Shown: piece by piece, positions 1 through 9,221 of the stretch
Numbering within the stretch: the first letter of the stretch is position 1
How the letters are laid out: each line of letters opens with the position of its first letter
Source of the DNA: Liopterus haemorrhoidalis
Taxonomy: Eukaryota > Arthropoda > Insecta > Coleoptera > Dytiscidae
DNA length: 64,000 nt
Reading direction: 5' to 3'
NCBI GenBank assembly: GCA_963971575.1
Contig: OZ020622.1
Span: 35,246,301-35,310,300, forward strand
Notes under the pieces: generated by a model
Database searches by the model: none
Seen by the model: the letters and a program-made list of their open reading frames with translations, nothing else
What the model was told of the DNA's origin: nothing
Program-made: the position numbers and the translations under genes

Positions 1-188
1 CACAGAACGTTAAGTTACGACAGATTAAAGGAGACGTTAAACCATGGGGTTCTTCCTGCAGGATTAACCGCAGGGAGGAAACCGCCATCACACGCCTCCG
101 TATAGGTCACTGTTGGTGGACCCATGGACACCTCCTTCGAGGAGAAGAGTCCCTTATTTGTGAGACGTGTAACACAGATTTGTCTGTG
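1..188 (+). pseudogene. LINE ORF2 C-terminal zinc-finger fragment (tandem copy 1)
   Basis: On the plus strand the sequence encodes the end of a non-LTR retrotransposon ORF2, including a TRLRIGHCWWTHGHLLR segment followed by a C-x2-C motif (CETCNTD). It stops near 188, where Tc1/mariner sequence begins. It matches the complete 3' ends of the same LINE at 23.2, 32.8 and 34.6 kb. It is a dead fragment fused to unrelated transposon DNA. Confidence 0.8.
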
Positions 189-189
189 T

Positions 190-560
190 TGGCTGTTTGG
201 CTGAGCATCGACGTAGTGCTCAGAAGTGAGGGGTAACACGAGATGGGGACGGTATGATAACAGTGCAAAACTTCTTATGCGGCGATAAACGGTTCACATC
301 CCAATTGGCTTTCCATGTTCTGTAAACCATTGGTCTGCAATCACCCTTGTGGAAGTGAAACGGTCCCTTAGAGCCAAAAGTCTAAGGAGGCGATCTTCGC
401 GTTCTGTGGTATTTCGGCGACGTCCAATTTGTTTTAAAAACAAAAACGTGTTAAGAAAAAAACAGTGTATCGATATGGTTACAAAATTGATCGTTTCTTG
501 TCTTAACTCAAACAAACATGTAAATTACGGCGATATATTCATAAATAGTGGGTGTTGTTT
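190..560 (-). pseudogene. Tc1/mariner transposase N-terminal fragment (copy 1)
   Basis: The minus strand encodes a helix-turn-helix segment with GRRRNTTEREDRLLRLLALR followed by a second HTH-like stretch, then SYRPHLVLPLTSEH. This fits the paired-like DNA-binding region at the start of Tc1-type transposases, which ends in a similar RRP...LT..H motif just before the catalytic domain. No DDE catalytic residues are present. It is interrupted by an in-frame stop and flanked by LINE and hAT pieces. Confidence 0.7.
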
Positions 561-599
561 TTTTAATGTCGCGCAGTATAAGTGTTTACCGATACCGAT

Positions 600-938
600 A
601 TACCGATATTGCCGTTTTGGCGCATAACATTTCCTGATGTATGAGGCAGTGATAAGAAATAAATTTCGGGAATAAGGAATCCTGTCCACATAAGGCAATA
701 AATCCATTTTTCTTACTAGTCATTGCTGGTGCCCTATCTGTAATTGACGATAACTTTTGTACAGGTAATTTTGCATCTGTTAAATACTTTTTAAAATTAG
801 AAAAGATATCCTCTCCTCTGGTTCGTCCCTTCAATTGCAGAACTTTAAGGAATTCTTCTTTTGTTGTATAATCAGAGAATATCATCTTTGCGCAAAATGC
901 TAATTATGATATATCTGTCACGTCCATCGATTCATCTG
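600..938 (-). pseudogene. hAT transposase internal fragment (copy 1)
   Basis: The minus strand encodes DESMDVTDIS, MIFSDYTTKEEFLKVLQ, LKGRTRGEDIFSNFKKYL and ISYHCLIHQEMLCAK in order. This is the first part of the catalytic region of hAT transposases of the ZBED5/GTF2IRD2-like group, in which the D of the DES(T/M)D motif is one of the DDE residues. The fragment ends near 600 at Tc1/mariner sequence and begins at 938 at the LINE junction. Confidence 0.85.
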
Positions 939-939
939 A

Positions 940-1346
940 TATTCGGTTGCTATTCCACAATCTGAATGCTCAGAATGTGAGGGTAGAGCTGTTTTGGATA
1001 CCGGGACATGTTGGTATTAAAGGCAACGAAGCGGCAGATGCAGCTGCAAAATCCGCCTCCCACAGACCTATGATTGATGTGAGTTTCATTTTTCCAGATG
1101 ACGCAAAGAGTCATCTGAAACATTTGGTTTTAGACATGTGGCAACATGAGTGGAACCGCACACAGAACGTTAAGTTACGATAGATTAAGGGAGACGTTAA
1201 ACCATGGGGTTCTTCCTGCAGGATTAACTGCAGGGAGGAAACCGCCATCACACGCCTCCGTATAGGTCACTGTTGGTGGACCCACGGACACCTCCTTCGA
1301 GGAGAAGAGTCCCCTATCTGTGAGACGTGTAACACAGATTTGTCTG
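940..1346 (+). pseudogene. LINE RNase H / C-terminal fragment (tandem copy 2)
   Basis: The plus strand encodes an RNase H C-terminal motif, ELFWIPGHVGIKGNEAADAA, typical of RNase H domains in I/R1/LOA-type LINE ORF2 proteins, then the conserved RLRIGHCWWTHGHL region and a CETCNTD finger. A TAG codon at about 1181 interrupts the frame, so this copy is broken. It starts abruptly at the hAT junction near 940 and ends abruptly at Tc1/mariner sequence near 1346. Confidence 0.85.
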
Positions 1347-1720
1347 TGTAGGCTGTTTGGCTGAGCATCGACGTAGTGCTCAGAAGTGAGGGGTAACACG
1401 AGATGGGGACGGTATGATAACAGTGCAAAACTTTTTATGCGGCGATAAACGGTTCGCATCCCAATTGGCTTTCCATGTTCTGTAAACCATTGGTCTGCAA
1501 TCACCCTTGTGGAAGTGAAACGGTCCCTTAGAGCCAAAAGTCTAAGGAGGCGATCTTCGCGTTCTGTGGTATTTCGGCGACGTCCAATTTGTTTTAAAAA
1601 CAAAAACGTGTTAAGAAAAAAACAGTGTATCGATATGGTTACAAAACTGATAGTTTCTTGTCTTAACTCAAACAAACATGTAAATTACGGCGAGATTTTC
1701 ATAAATAGTGGGTGTTGTTT
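1347..1720 (-). pseudogene. Tc1/mariner transposase N-terminal fragment (copy 2)
   Basis: Second tandem copy of the Tc1/mariner DNA-binding region. Here the frame is open from 1675 down past the HTH segment (TVYRRIKSFALLSYRPHLVL) and reads by chance into antisense LINE sequence, giving a 166-codon chimeric frame. Only the part above about 1347 is transposase-like. The catalytic domain is missing. Confidence 0.7.
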
Positions 1721-1764
1721 TTTTAATGTCGCGCAGTATAAGTGTTTACCGATACCGATATACC

Positions 1765-2002
1765 GATTTTGCCGTTTTGGCGCATAACATTTCCTGATGT
1801 ATGAGGCAGTGATAAGAAATAAATTTCGGTAATTTTGCATCTGTTAAATACTTTTTAAAATTAGAAAAGATATCCTCTCCTCTGGTTCGTCCCTTCGATT
1901 GCAGAACTTTAAGGAATTCTTCTTTTGTTGTATAATCAGAGAATATCATCGTTGCGCAAATTGCTAATTATGATATATCTGTCACGTCCATCGATTCATC
2001 TG
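1765..2002 (-). pseudogene. hAT transposase internal fragment (copy 2, deleted)
   Basis: Same hAT fragment as copy 1, but about 93 bp are missing, removing the segment between AKLP and KFISYHCLIHQ (near 1829). The frame is kept across the deletion. It is clearly a degenerate copy. Confidence 0.85.
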
Positions 2003-2415
2003 ATATCCGGTTGCTACTCCACAATCTGAATGCTCAGAATGTGCGGGTAGAGCTGTTTTGGATACCGGGACATGTCGGTATTAAAGGCAACGAAGCGGCA
2101 GATGCAGCTGCAAAATCCGTCTCCCACAGACCTATCATTGATGTGAGTTTCATTTTTCCAGATGACGCAAAGAGTCATCTGAAACATTTGGTTTTAGACA
2201 TGTGGCAACATGAGTGGAACCGCACACAGAACGTTAAGTTACGACAGATTAAGGGAGACGTTAAACCATGGGGTTCTTCCTGCAGGATTAACCGCAGGGA
2301 GAAAACCGCCATCACACGCCTCCGTATAGGTCACTGTTGGTGGACCCATGGACACCTCCTTCGAGGAGAAGAGTCCCCTATCTGTGAGACGTGTAACACA
2401 GATTTGTCTGTGTAG
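2003..2415 (+). pseudogene. LINE RNase H / C-terminal fragment (tandem copy 3)
   Basis: This is the open version of the same fragment: about 134 codons covering the RNase H motif FWIPGHVGIKGNEAAD and the HCWWTHGHLLRGEESPICETC finger region. RNase H in LINE ORF2 proteins degrades the RNA strand of the cDNA hybrid during reverse transcription. No RT domain precedes it and the end is cut by Tc1/mariner DNA, so it is a gene fragment that happens to remain open. Confidence 0.85.
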
Positions 2416-2785
2416 GCTGTTTGGCTGAGCATCGACGTAGTGCTCAGAAGTGAGGGGTAACACGAGATGGGGACGGTATGATAACAGTGCAAAACTTCTT
2501 ATGCGGCGATAAATGGTTCACATCCCAATTGGCTTTCCATGTTCTGTAAACCATTGGTCTGCAATCACCCTTGTGGAAGTGAAACGGTCCCTTAGAGCCA
2601 AAAGTCTAAGGAGGCGATCTTCGCGTTCTGTGGTATTTCGGCGACGTCCAATTTGTTTTAAAAACAAAAACGTGTTAAGAAAAAAACAGTGTATCGATAT
2701 GGTTACAAAATTGATCGTTTCTTGTCTTAACTCAAACAAACATGTAAATTACGGCGATATATTCATAAATAGTGGGTGTTGTTTT
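2413..2785 (-). pseudogene. Tc1/mariner transposase N-terminal fragment (copy 3)
   Basis: Third tandem copy of the same HTH region, encoding the same REDRLLRLLALRDRFTST segment on the minus strand. A substitution near 2514 closes the frame after GKPIGM, as in copy 1. It has no catalytic domain. Confidence 0.7.
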
Positions 2786-3072
2786 TTTAATGTCGCGCAG
2801 TATAAGTGTTTACCGATACCGATATACCGATTTTGCCGTTTTGGCGCATAACATTTCCTGATGTATGAGGCAGTGATAAGAAATAAATTTCGGGAATAAG
2901 GAATCCTGTCCACATAAGGCAATAAATCCATTTTTCTTACTAGTCATTGCTGGTGCCCTATCTGTAATTGACGATAACTTTTGTACAGGTAATTTTGCAT
3001 CTGTTAAATAATTTTTAAAATTAGAAAAGATATCCTCTCCTCTGGTTCGTCCCTTCAATTGCAGAACTTTAA

Positions 3073-4172
3073 CCGTTTGAGTGCTATGCGTTTTTAAAGA
3101 AACTGTGTCTAAAATGCTATGGCTATTTTGAATAATTCAGAAATAAACAAAGTGGTGTACAAAAAATGCTCTATCTTGGACAAATATCAACCAATTTTAA
3201 TAATTCTTTTTTTATTATACAGATAAAGTATTAAACTATAGGAGTGTGATATAAATAACAATTAATAATCTTTATATCTATTAGAAATATTCTTACAAAA
3301 ATTAAATTTATAAAAAAAAAATCTCAACAATTATGTTTGACTATCTTTTTATCGTTTGGCATCTTGACTATCGGTCTTCTACTATCTTAAAATTCATAAT
3401 TTATTGGTGATAACTCAGATAAATATCCCATTAGAAAATATCCCAATCATCATATTTATATCTCAGACAAAATTTAATTATTATTTATGTGCTTATGATT
3501 GACGTATATTTTTTTAACACAATAATTTACGATTCACTTTTTATGTTACAATAATAAACAAAGTCCCGTTATCTTAAATGCCCTTTCTAAGCAATAGATT
3601 ATTTTTGTATCGTTAAACAGATTAAATATTTTACTCTAATTGAATGATTATAATGAATTTATTTATGAAATTTTATTTATGAAATAATACCAAAATTACC
3701 TCCCTTACAGGAGAAGGAGCGAGCCTAGGTCCAGGCGTCTCGAAAAAATTATTCGTTACTTTGGAAAACTGTTTTGTCGGAGGAATATTGGTAAATGTCA
3801 GCATTTCCTCCATTCCTGAAGAAGCAGAAGAGTCAGAAGACTCACTTTCTACTCTTAGTCTTTTTCTTCGATACGTAATAACACTACTGTCATCACTACT
3901 TGTATCCGACATCTCATTCTCCGTCGAGTCACTATGCATAGAATCCACATCCGAAATCATAGTATGTGGCATGTAAAAAAAGTGCAAAATCGAATTAAAA
4001 TAATTCCGATTTGTAAAAAAACACCAGTCGTTACAAAAAGCGCGGGAAGTCAGAACACATGTACACCAGCCAACGGACAAACTCACACTAAACATAACGG
4101 CGCGATAGCGCTGCATCGCACTTTTCGCAAGGAACGAATGCAGCGCTATCGCGCTTCTCCGCACTCTAACGG
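3073..4172 (-). mobile_element. piggyBac-type element, internally deleted, TTAA duplication
   Basis: The 1100-bp insert is flanked by TTAA at 3069-3072 and 4173-4176; uninterrupted copies of the host repeat have a single TTAA there (for example at 843). The ends are CCGTTTGAGTGC and, inverted, CCGTTAGAGTGC. A 17-bp inverted repeat (4100-4116 and 4138-4154) forms a subterminal hairpin at the right end. TTAA specificity with CCYT/CCGT-type ends is diagnostic of piggyBac. Only the start of a transposase gene remains, so this copy is non-autonomous. Confidence 0.92.
3673..3963 (-). pseudogene. piggyBac transposase N-terminal remnant
   Basis: Beginning at the ATG at 3963 the minus strand encodes MISDVDSMHSDSTENEMSDT, then a Ser/Asp-rich stretch with a basic patch (RRKRLRVE). 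Acidic, Ser-rich N-termini of this kind precede the catalytic core in piggyBac transposases. An open frame continues upstream to 4164 through the terminal hairpin, but the acidic start is the more likely real one. The reading frame ends at 3673 without any DDE core, consistent with internal deletion. Confidence 0.6.
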
Positions 4173-4411
4173 TTAAAGAATTCTTCTTTTGTTGTATAAT
4201 CAGAGAATATCATCTTTGCGCAAAATGCTAATTATGATATATCTGTCCCGTCCATCGATTCATCTGACGTGGCGGCAGTTGGTCCAATAATTTTTTTTTT
4301 TTTAAACCAATAAGATCGTGTCTTCATTATATTAATATATGTAATGATTAGGTCATCATACGCACTCACAACTAAATATAGTCAAATACAGAGTGTAATC
4401 AGTAATGTCCT

Positions 4412-5720
4412 TTAAGGCAAGGACAAATGTGGTTGTATGTTTTTGGTGCTAATCATTGGGTATAGTCTGACGTGTTCAACTGGTGGCGTCGCATGAATCT
4501 CTATCATCTGAGGGGTGTCACTAGTGGTAACGTCAGCTTTATCATCTTCAGCTGTGGAATTATACGTTGTGTGGTGTTTCCGGTTAAGCAGGTATGTCGT
4601 CACACTATCCCATATTCCCTTTATTAGTGCAAAGCTCAGGCCATAAACCTCCTGTAATGCCTTACAATGGATAAGTGTGTCCAATCCGAACTTCACTAAT
4701 CGAAGTAGCATATAGATTCCTTAGGTAGCCCCAAATACGAGCTTTGACATCATCTGCCAAATCTTTCATAATAGTATCATCCATCACACCTCTTATATTT
4801 ATACCTTGTAAATTCGGATTTAATCCTGCAACCCCCTAACAACCACGTTGCTAAGAACCTCACGCTTATACGGATTCATCATTAGGTCCATCAACTTTTC
4901 TGACTCTTCAAAGGAATACACTTTTTAACTGAGTGTGTACAGTTCGAGGATGTCAGGGAGAGGTTAGGCCTGTGCTATGACCTGTCAGTTGCTTTAGGTG
5001 ACGACAGGGTACTCATGGACAGGCTGATACTCTTCCTGAGAGAATCGAACTTATTGTTTTATGTGTGAAGTCTTGCACCTTATTTTAATGTATTTCTAGT
5101 TATTGACTGTGATATTCAATGGTAATTGGCCCCTTTACAGCCTCTTACCATCACCCTGAGTCTGTTCATATTTTCGAACAGACTTTTTATATTATTTATT
5201 TGTGTTTGTCAGTGCAAGATTTCTTTTATTGAGTATGCGCTTTTTTTAATGATTTTATCTATTTATTTATTGTCGAATATATTATTTTTAATATTTGGTC
5301 TAGTCATTTAAATGGGCTGCGTTAGGCGCAAATAGCCTTTGTTGCTGTGCGCCAAAAATTTTAACTAACTAACTCTTCAAAGGAATAAATTCCTGAAGTC
5401 GCTAATGAAGCTGGACTTTTATATTTTCAGGTCTTTAGCGGAGTGGGACTCAACTCTAACGGTGCTGGTGTTAAATGTAGAGGGTTAACGAGAGCATACC
5501 ACTATCCATCAATACGATATTGTGCATTCACTATCATATCACATCCTATCTCAGTTCCGTAATTTTGGAGAATCCTTGATCTGGGTACTAGAAATTTGCT
5601 CTTATTGTTATAGAGTACAGGTAGTTCATGGTAGCATCAGTCTAGCTTATTGATAGTCACTTCAACGGGTATACATTTGATGAGGTGTACGACTTCTCCC
5701 AACACTCTGGCTGTATACCC
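4412..5720 (-). pseudogene. decayed chuvirus-like glycoprotein gene (endogenous viral relic)
   Basis: The minus strand, read through several stops and frameshifts, gives a Cys-containing ectodomain-like stretch, short recognisable blocks (CYHELPVLYNNKSKFLVPRS; YGTEIGCD; KSPASLATSGIYSFEESEKL), then a hydrophobic membrane-proximal region (FGLDTLIHCKALQEVYG) and a ~60-residue polar tail ending at 4412. The order and spacing resemble glycoproteins of chuviruses, copies of which are known in arthropod genomes, often as env genes of BEL/Pao elements. A LINE tail is inserted at 4929-5371. It is clearly non-functional. The assignment rests on recognition only; an unrelated membrane protein is possible. 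Confidence 0.5.
4929..5371 (+). mobile_element. 5'-truncated LINE 3' end (RNase H-bearing family)
   Basis: The insert starts within the last ORF2 codons (TECVQFEDVRERLGLCYD on +; stop near 5067) and ends in a (TAAC)n tail. It is flanked by 16-bp target-site duplications beginning ACTCTTCAAAGG at 4913-4928 and 5372-5387. Three further tails of this family with clear duplications occur at 22.8, 26.9 and 34.6 kb. Severe 5' truncation and long duplications are the hallmark of target-primed reverse transcription. Confidence 0.92.
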
Positions 5721-5741
5721 AGACTGTTCCATGTAACTATA

Positions 5742-5765
5742 AGCATATATATATATATATATATA
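5742..5765. repeat. (TA)n microsatellite, Gypsy insertion target
   Basis: A short TA run into which the Gypsy element at 5766-9125 inserted; the run resumes at 9126 on the other side. The 4-bp duplication TATA is therefore consistent but not distinctive. Confidence 0.85.
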
Positions 5766-5979
5766 TGTGGGGATGAGGGTTGAAACGAAGCGAGTGAAAT
5801 TAGAAAAATCAAGTATATTCATTAATTTAATTATTACATGTACTAAAGTGTTCAAATAAGGCATTGCACACATCTGTGCGTTGCGGCGGCCGACTCACGA
5901 CTTCCTCCTCCTCCTGTGTATCGGTCAGCTGGGGGGAGTTTTTCGGGAACTTCAGTGGCGTTCCAGGTACAAGCCCACA
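5766..5979 (-). repeat. Gypsy 3' LTR
   Basis: 214-bp LTR, TG...CA with a 6-bp inverted repeat at the ends (TGTGGG/CCCACA). The element's coding frame runs about 128 bp into it before stopping at 5852. Confidence 0.95.
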
Positions 5980-8212
5980 GCTCGGCCATCCTGGTTGGTT
6001 GTTCGCCCTCGTCAACCTGTAACAAACTAACAAAATCGTCCAGTGGGTCATCTTCCGCCCACGGCTTCATATGATCTGCGCTGGCGTTTGTGAAGTTTGG
6101 ACCTTCGCCATCGATCTTTTGTACATCGTAACGATCTTTCTTCTTCACACGTATGACTTCGTAGGGGCCTAAGAACTTTGGTTTCAGTTTCAGGCCACTG
6201 CCAAATTGCGTTCTTTTTACAGCGACTTTATCTCCTTCTCTATATGTCCTTGCTTTCTTGCGTTTCTTGTCATAGCTTTTCTTATTTTCTTCCTGTATTT
6301 TTAGAATGTTCGTTTTAGCTTCTTTTCTTAAATTCTCTCTTTCTTCCGTAAACTCTTCAAGTCTTTCCGCCTCTATCATCTGTTGAATCTCTACCTCTTT
6401 CCCTGTTCTCATCCTCTTGCCAAACATTACTTCAAACGGTGTAAATCTTACACTTCTTTGAAAGGTACTGTTCAAAGTCTTTTGCACGTCGGTTAGATGT
6501 TGATACCATTTTTCGGGATTTTCTAGTGAGAGTTTGCTCAATACCGAAATGATTATACGGTGGATTCTCTCAACCTGACCATTTCCTCGTGGTACACCCG
6601 TTGTGGTGGTTAAATGGCAAATTTTCTCTTGTTCTAACAATCTATTTATTTCTTGATTTACCTCAATAGCTTCTGTTCTAGGTAATCTTCTAGGTCGTTG
6701 ATTAATTGGTGTATCGTCTGTTAGCACGATCTTCATTTCTATTTCTGCCGTTTTTATAGGTTCAGGTTCATAATTCTTCATGATTTCGTAAATTTCTTGT
6801 GGCACTTCTATCTTTTCTTCTTTTGCCAAAGTTTCATCTTCTTCTGTTATATTGATCATCATGATCTCTGTTATTTCCTGATCTTTGTTTTCATGCTTCG
6901 CTTCTATTGCTTCGACTATTTCTTCTTTTTTGGCCTCTAGTTTTTTAAAATTACAGCCGTTTTGGTTAATCTGTAGATCTGCCTGATCTAACAATTCGTG
7001 CCCTAGTAAGGTTTTGACTGGCATACTACCTTGTGGTACAATGTGAAATATGGTTTCAAATTGTTGTCCATCTAGCGTTACTGTCGTTTTGAATTTTCCA
7101 AGCGTATTTATCGATTGATTTCCCAAGCCATATATTTTCGTATTATCAGCTTCAAAATTTGGTGCTCCCAATAACGCATAGATCTCTAGGTCCATTAAGT
7201 TTAAATCACTTCCCGTGTCTATAAGACAATCAACATCATTGTCTACAATTTTAATAGACTTAGTCATCTTTTCTCTGCCTCGTCTTGAAAATAGTGCTTT
7301 GGCATGTTCGGACACCGAAATTTTAGGTTTATCTTTTTTGCATTCACTAGCCTTATGGCCAAAAGTGTTACAATTGAAGCATTTAACACCTTTTGCCTTA
7401 TTAGCACAATTGCTAGCTACATGCCCTCTTAGACCGCAGTTAAAACATTTTTGGTTCTTACCTGCCGGATTAGGTTCTTTGTTCCTGAAACTTTCCGATG
7501 TTAATTCTTTTCTTTGCCTTTGCTGAACCATTGTGTCTTCAAAAAGTTTAATTCTTGTCAATAACTCTTGTGGCTTTTCGTAGTGAATCAGTGATAAAGA
7601 TCTAACTAATTCTTTGTCGTCCAATCCTGTAATTATATACTTTATCATCGAATTATCTTTGATTTCACCTTTTCTCCCTATCAGCAACATATCATAAAAA
7701 TAGTCTTCGTATGATTCATCCTTCTTTTTCTTTCTTCTCATCAGTTCCTGATGAACGTCGGCTTCATCGTACGTAGTTGGGAAAGCTTGCTCTAGTTCTC
7801 CACGTAGATCTTCCCACTTGTTTAATTCTAAACCAAAACCGTCGTACCAGGTACGTGCAGCACCTTTTAATTTAGGAACAGCTTGTAGGAGCGTAACATC
7901 TTCGGTCCATTTGTAAACTTCAGCTATTTTATTTATTTTCTTAATCCAAGTCGTTACTGGAAGTGAACTTGATTTTCCAGGGTTGAATTCGGGTATTAGA
8001 TCTATAACATCTTTAGGTCGAAAATTTACATTCACCGCTGGCTGACTCATTGACGCTTCGGACAGTTTTCGTTGTACCAACTTTAATTCCTGTTCTAGAA
8101 TTTCTCTTTCCTTGGCCATCAACTGCCTTTCACGTTCCCATAAAAAGCGTTCGCGTTCATCCAAGTCGTTGTAGTTTGAAGGTGTAGGACTTTTATTTTC
8201 CGAATCATTCAT
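5852..8212 (-). CDS. Gypsy Gag-protease-integrase-tail polyprotein, RT/RNase H deleted in frame
   Basis: The 786-codon frame is uninterrupted. In order it encodes a coiled, charged Gag N-terminus (ERERFLWERERQLMAKEREI), two CCHC knuckles (CFNCGLRGHVASNC and CFNCNTFGHKASEC, about residues 257-292), a retroviral-type aspartic protease site (CLIDTGSDLNLMD), and the lead-in to RT (INQRPRRLPRTEAIEVNQEI). It then jumps directly to the last part of the integrase (GVPRGNGQVERIH) and a C-terminal domain. RT, RNase H and the integrase catalytic Asp residues upstream are missing, yet the frame is preserved. The protein could still assemble particles, but could not reverse-transcribe. The start at 8212 is the first ATG of the frame, about 700 bp inside the 5' LTR. 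Confidence 0.92.
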   Translation of the reverse strand: MNDSENKSPTPSNYNDLDERERFLWERERQLMAKEREILEQELKLVQRKLSEASMSQPAVNVNFRPKDVIDLIPEFNPGKSSSLPVTTWIKKINKIAEVYKWTEDVTLLQAVPKLKGAARTWYDGFGLELNKWEDLRGELEQAFPTTYDEADVHQELMRRKKKKDESYEDYFYDMLLIGRKGEIKDNSMIKYIITGLDDKELVRSLSLIHYEKPQELLTRIKLFEDTMVQQRQRKELTSESFRNKEPNPAGKNQKCFNCGLRGHVASNCANKAKGVKCFNCNTFGHKASECKKDKPKISVSEHAKALFSRRGREKMTKSIKIVDNDVDCLIDTGSDLNLMDLEIYALLGAPNFEADNTKIYGLGNQSINTLGKFKTTVTLDGQQFETIFHIVPQGSMPVKTLLGHELLDQADLQINQNGCNFKKLEAKKEEIVEAIEAKHENKDQEITEIMMINITEEDETLAKEEKIEVPQEIYEIMKNYEPEPIKTAEIEMKIVLTDDTPINQRPRRLPRTEAIEVNQEINRLLEQEKICHLTTTTGVPRGNGQVERIHRIIISVLSKLSLENPEKWYQHLTDVQKTLNSTFQRSVRFTPFEVMFGKRMRTGKEVEIQQMIEAERLEEFTEERENLRKEAKTNILKIQEENKKSYDKKRKKARTYREGDKVAVKRTQFGSGLKLKPKFLGPYEVIRVKKKDRYDVQKIDGEGPNFTNASADHMKPWAEDDPLDDFVSLLQVDEGEQPTRMAELWACTWNATEVPEKLPPADRYTGGGGSRESAAATHRCVQCLI

Positions 8213-8888
8213 TTTGACACAATTTTTTAATTACCGAAATAATTTTAACAAAACTGTCTATATTAGTCTTTATAAAGTGGTCAGAAATAAATTTACGCGC
8301 TGTCTATTCTCTGCTTTAGAACGATAGACAATGGTCGCACTTGTTTACGAAATGCATTGGTTTGAGATAAGAAGTTCACATTTCTTACTACGCAACCGTT
8401 GTTACAATCAATGATTTTTGAGAATTCCGTCCAAAAATACGTTGATATTAACACTTTGAATTTACAGTTTTAATGGATCTCGTATCCTTTAATACTGTTT
8501 TTTGTCTGTCTGTTTCTTTAACACTATGTTTTCCGTCTTACTTTCTTTTAAAATAAAGTTAAATTCAGTAAAACACTCAATTGTTTACTCATGTGACTCA
8601 CACACGGCTTTATCTAACTTTGTTTTTACTGTTTCTCTGTTTTCTCTATACTCAGTTCTCACTAATTTTCAGTTATTTTCATTTGGATATTATTTAACAG
8701 TTCAACACTCAGTTGATCACTTGTGTGACTCACACACTGTTTTCGTTAACACTCAGTTACACAAAAACACGACTTTTCACAACTTAACACTGTACACTTC
8801 ACACTTCTTAATACTTTACACTTCTTAATACTTTATTTTTCACACTTCCCCAATCACCGTTTCATCACTCAATCCCTTTTTAGTGGTA

Positions 8889-8906
8889 ATCCCACTTCTG
8901 ACACCA
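8889..8906 (-). other. primer binding site, tRNA-Leu type
   Basis: Minus-strand TGGTGTCAGAAGTGGGAT lies five bases inside the 5' LTR and is complementary to the 3' end (with CCA) expected of tRNA-Leu(CAG). This sets the transcription direction of the element. Confidence 0.8.
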
Positions 8907-8911
8907 ATTTC

Positions 8912-9125
8912 TGTGGGGATGAGGGTTGAAACGAAGCGAGTGAAATTAGAAAAATCAAGTATATTCATTAATTTAATTATTACATGTACTAAAGTGTTCA
9001 AATAAGGCATTGCACACATCTGTGCGTTGCGGCGGCCGACTCACGACTTCCTCCTCCTCCTGTGTATCGGTCAGCTGGGGGGAGTTTTTCGGGAACTTCA
9101 GTGGCGTTCCAGGTACAAGCCCACA
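8912..9125 (-). repeat. Gypsy 5' LTR
   Basis: Identical in sequence to the LTR at 5766-5979. The tRNA-Leu primer binding site follows five bases further in. Confidence 0.95.
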
Positions 9126-9221
9126 TATATATACTCGAAAGAAAGTTCTTGACGAAATTAATATGGGTATTAAATAAAATTCTTATGTCATACTCGTCAT
9201 AAATTTATTAAAACAATATTT

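Larger units (their letters stand above)
2827..4262 (-). pseudogene. hAT transposase fragment (copy 3) split by piggyBac insertion
   Basis: Two parts, 2827-3068 and 4177-4262, together give the same hAT catalytic segment as copy 1. They are separated by the piggyBac element at 3073-4172. On the minus strand its natural upstream continuation lies at 14275-14775: that piece ends CIFFRCRWM and this one resumes with DESMDGTDIS. The two halves of one hAT gene are therefore separated by the 10-kb inverted-repeat block. Confidence 0.85.
1..4263. repeat. three tandem copies of a ~1157-bp composite unit
   Basis: The same order of pieces (LINE RNase H end on +, Tc1/mariner piece on -, hAT transposase piece on -) recurs with junctions near 940, 2003 and 4263. 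Copy 1 is cut by the window start. Copy 2 lacks ~93 bp of hAT sequence near 1829. Copy 3 is 1157 bp once the piggyBac insertion (3073-4172 plus one TTAA) is removed. The copies differ by scattered substitutions only, so this is a fairly recent segmental tandem duplication of an existing composite rather than independent insertions. Confidence 0.93.
5766..9125 (-). mobile_element. Ty3/Gypsy element with identical 214-bp LTRs, RT deleted
   Basis: LTRs at 5766-5979 and 8912-9125 start TGTGGGG and end CCCACA and are identical over 214 bp. Just inside the 5' LTR (minus-strand sense), 8889-8906 complements 18 nt of an insect-type tRNA-Leu 3' end (TGGTGTCAGAAGTGGGAT), a primer binding site. The element is only 3360 bp because most of pol is missing. 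Identical LTRs mean the insertion is young. It would need another element's reverse transcriptase to move. Confidence 0.95.

Noticed and set aside
349..627. Plus-strand 92-codon frame repeated in the tandem units
   Set aside because: It is antisense to the Tc1/mariner HTH fragment, which is the recognisable strand.
7215..7526. Plus-strand frame within the Gypsy element
   Set aside because: Antisense to the Gag zinc knuckles and protease of the long minus-strand frame.
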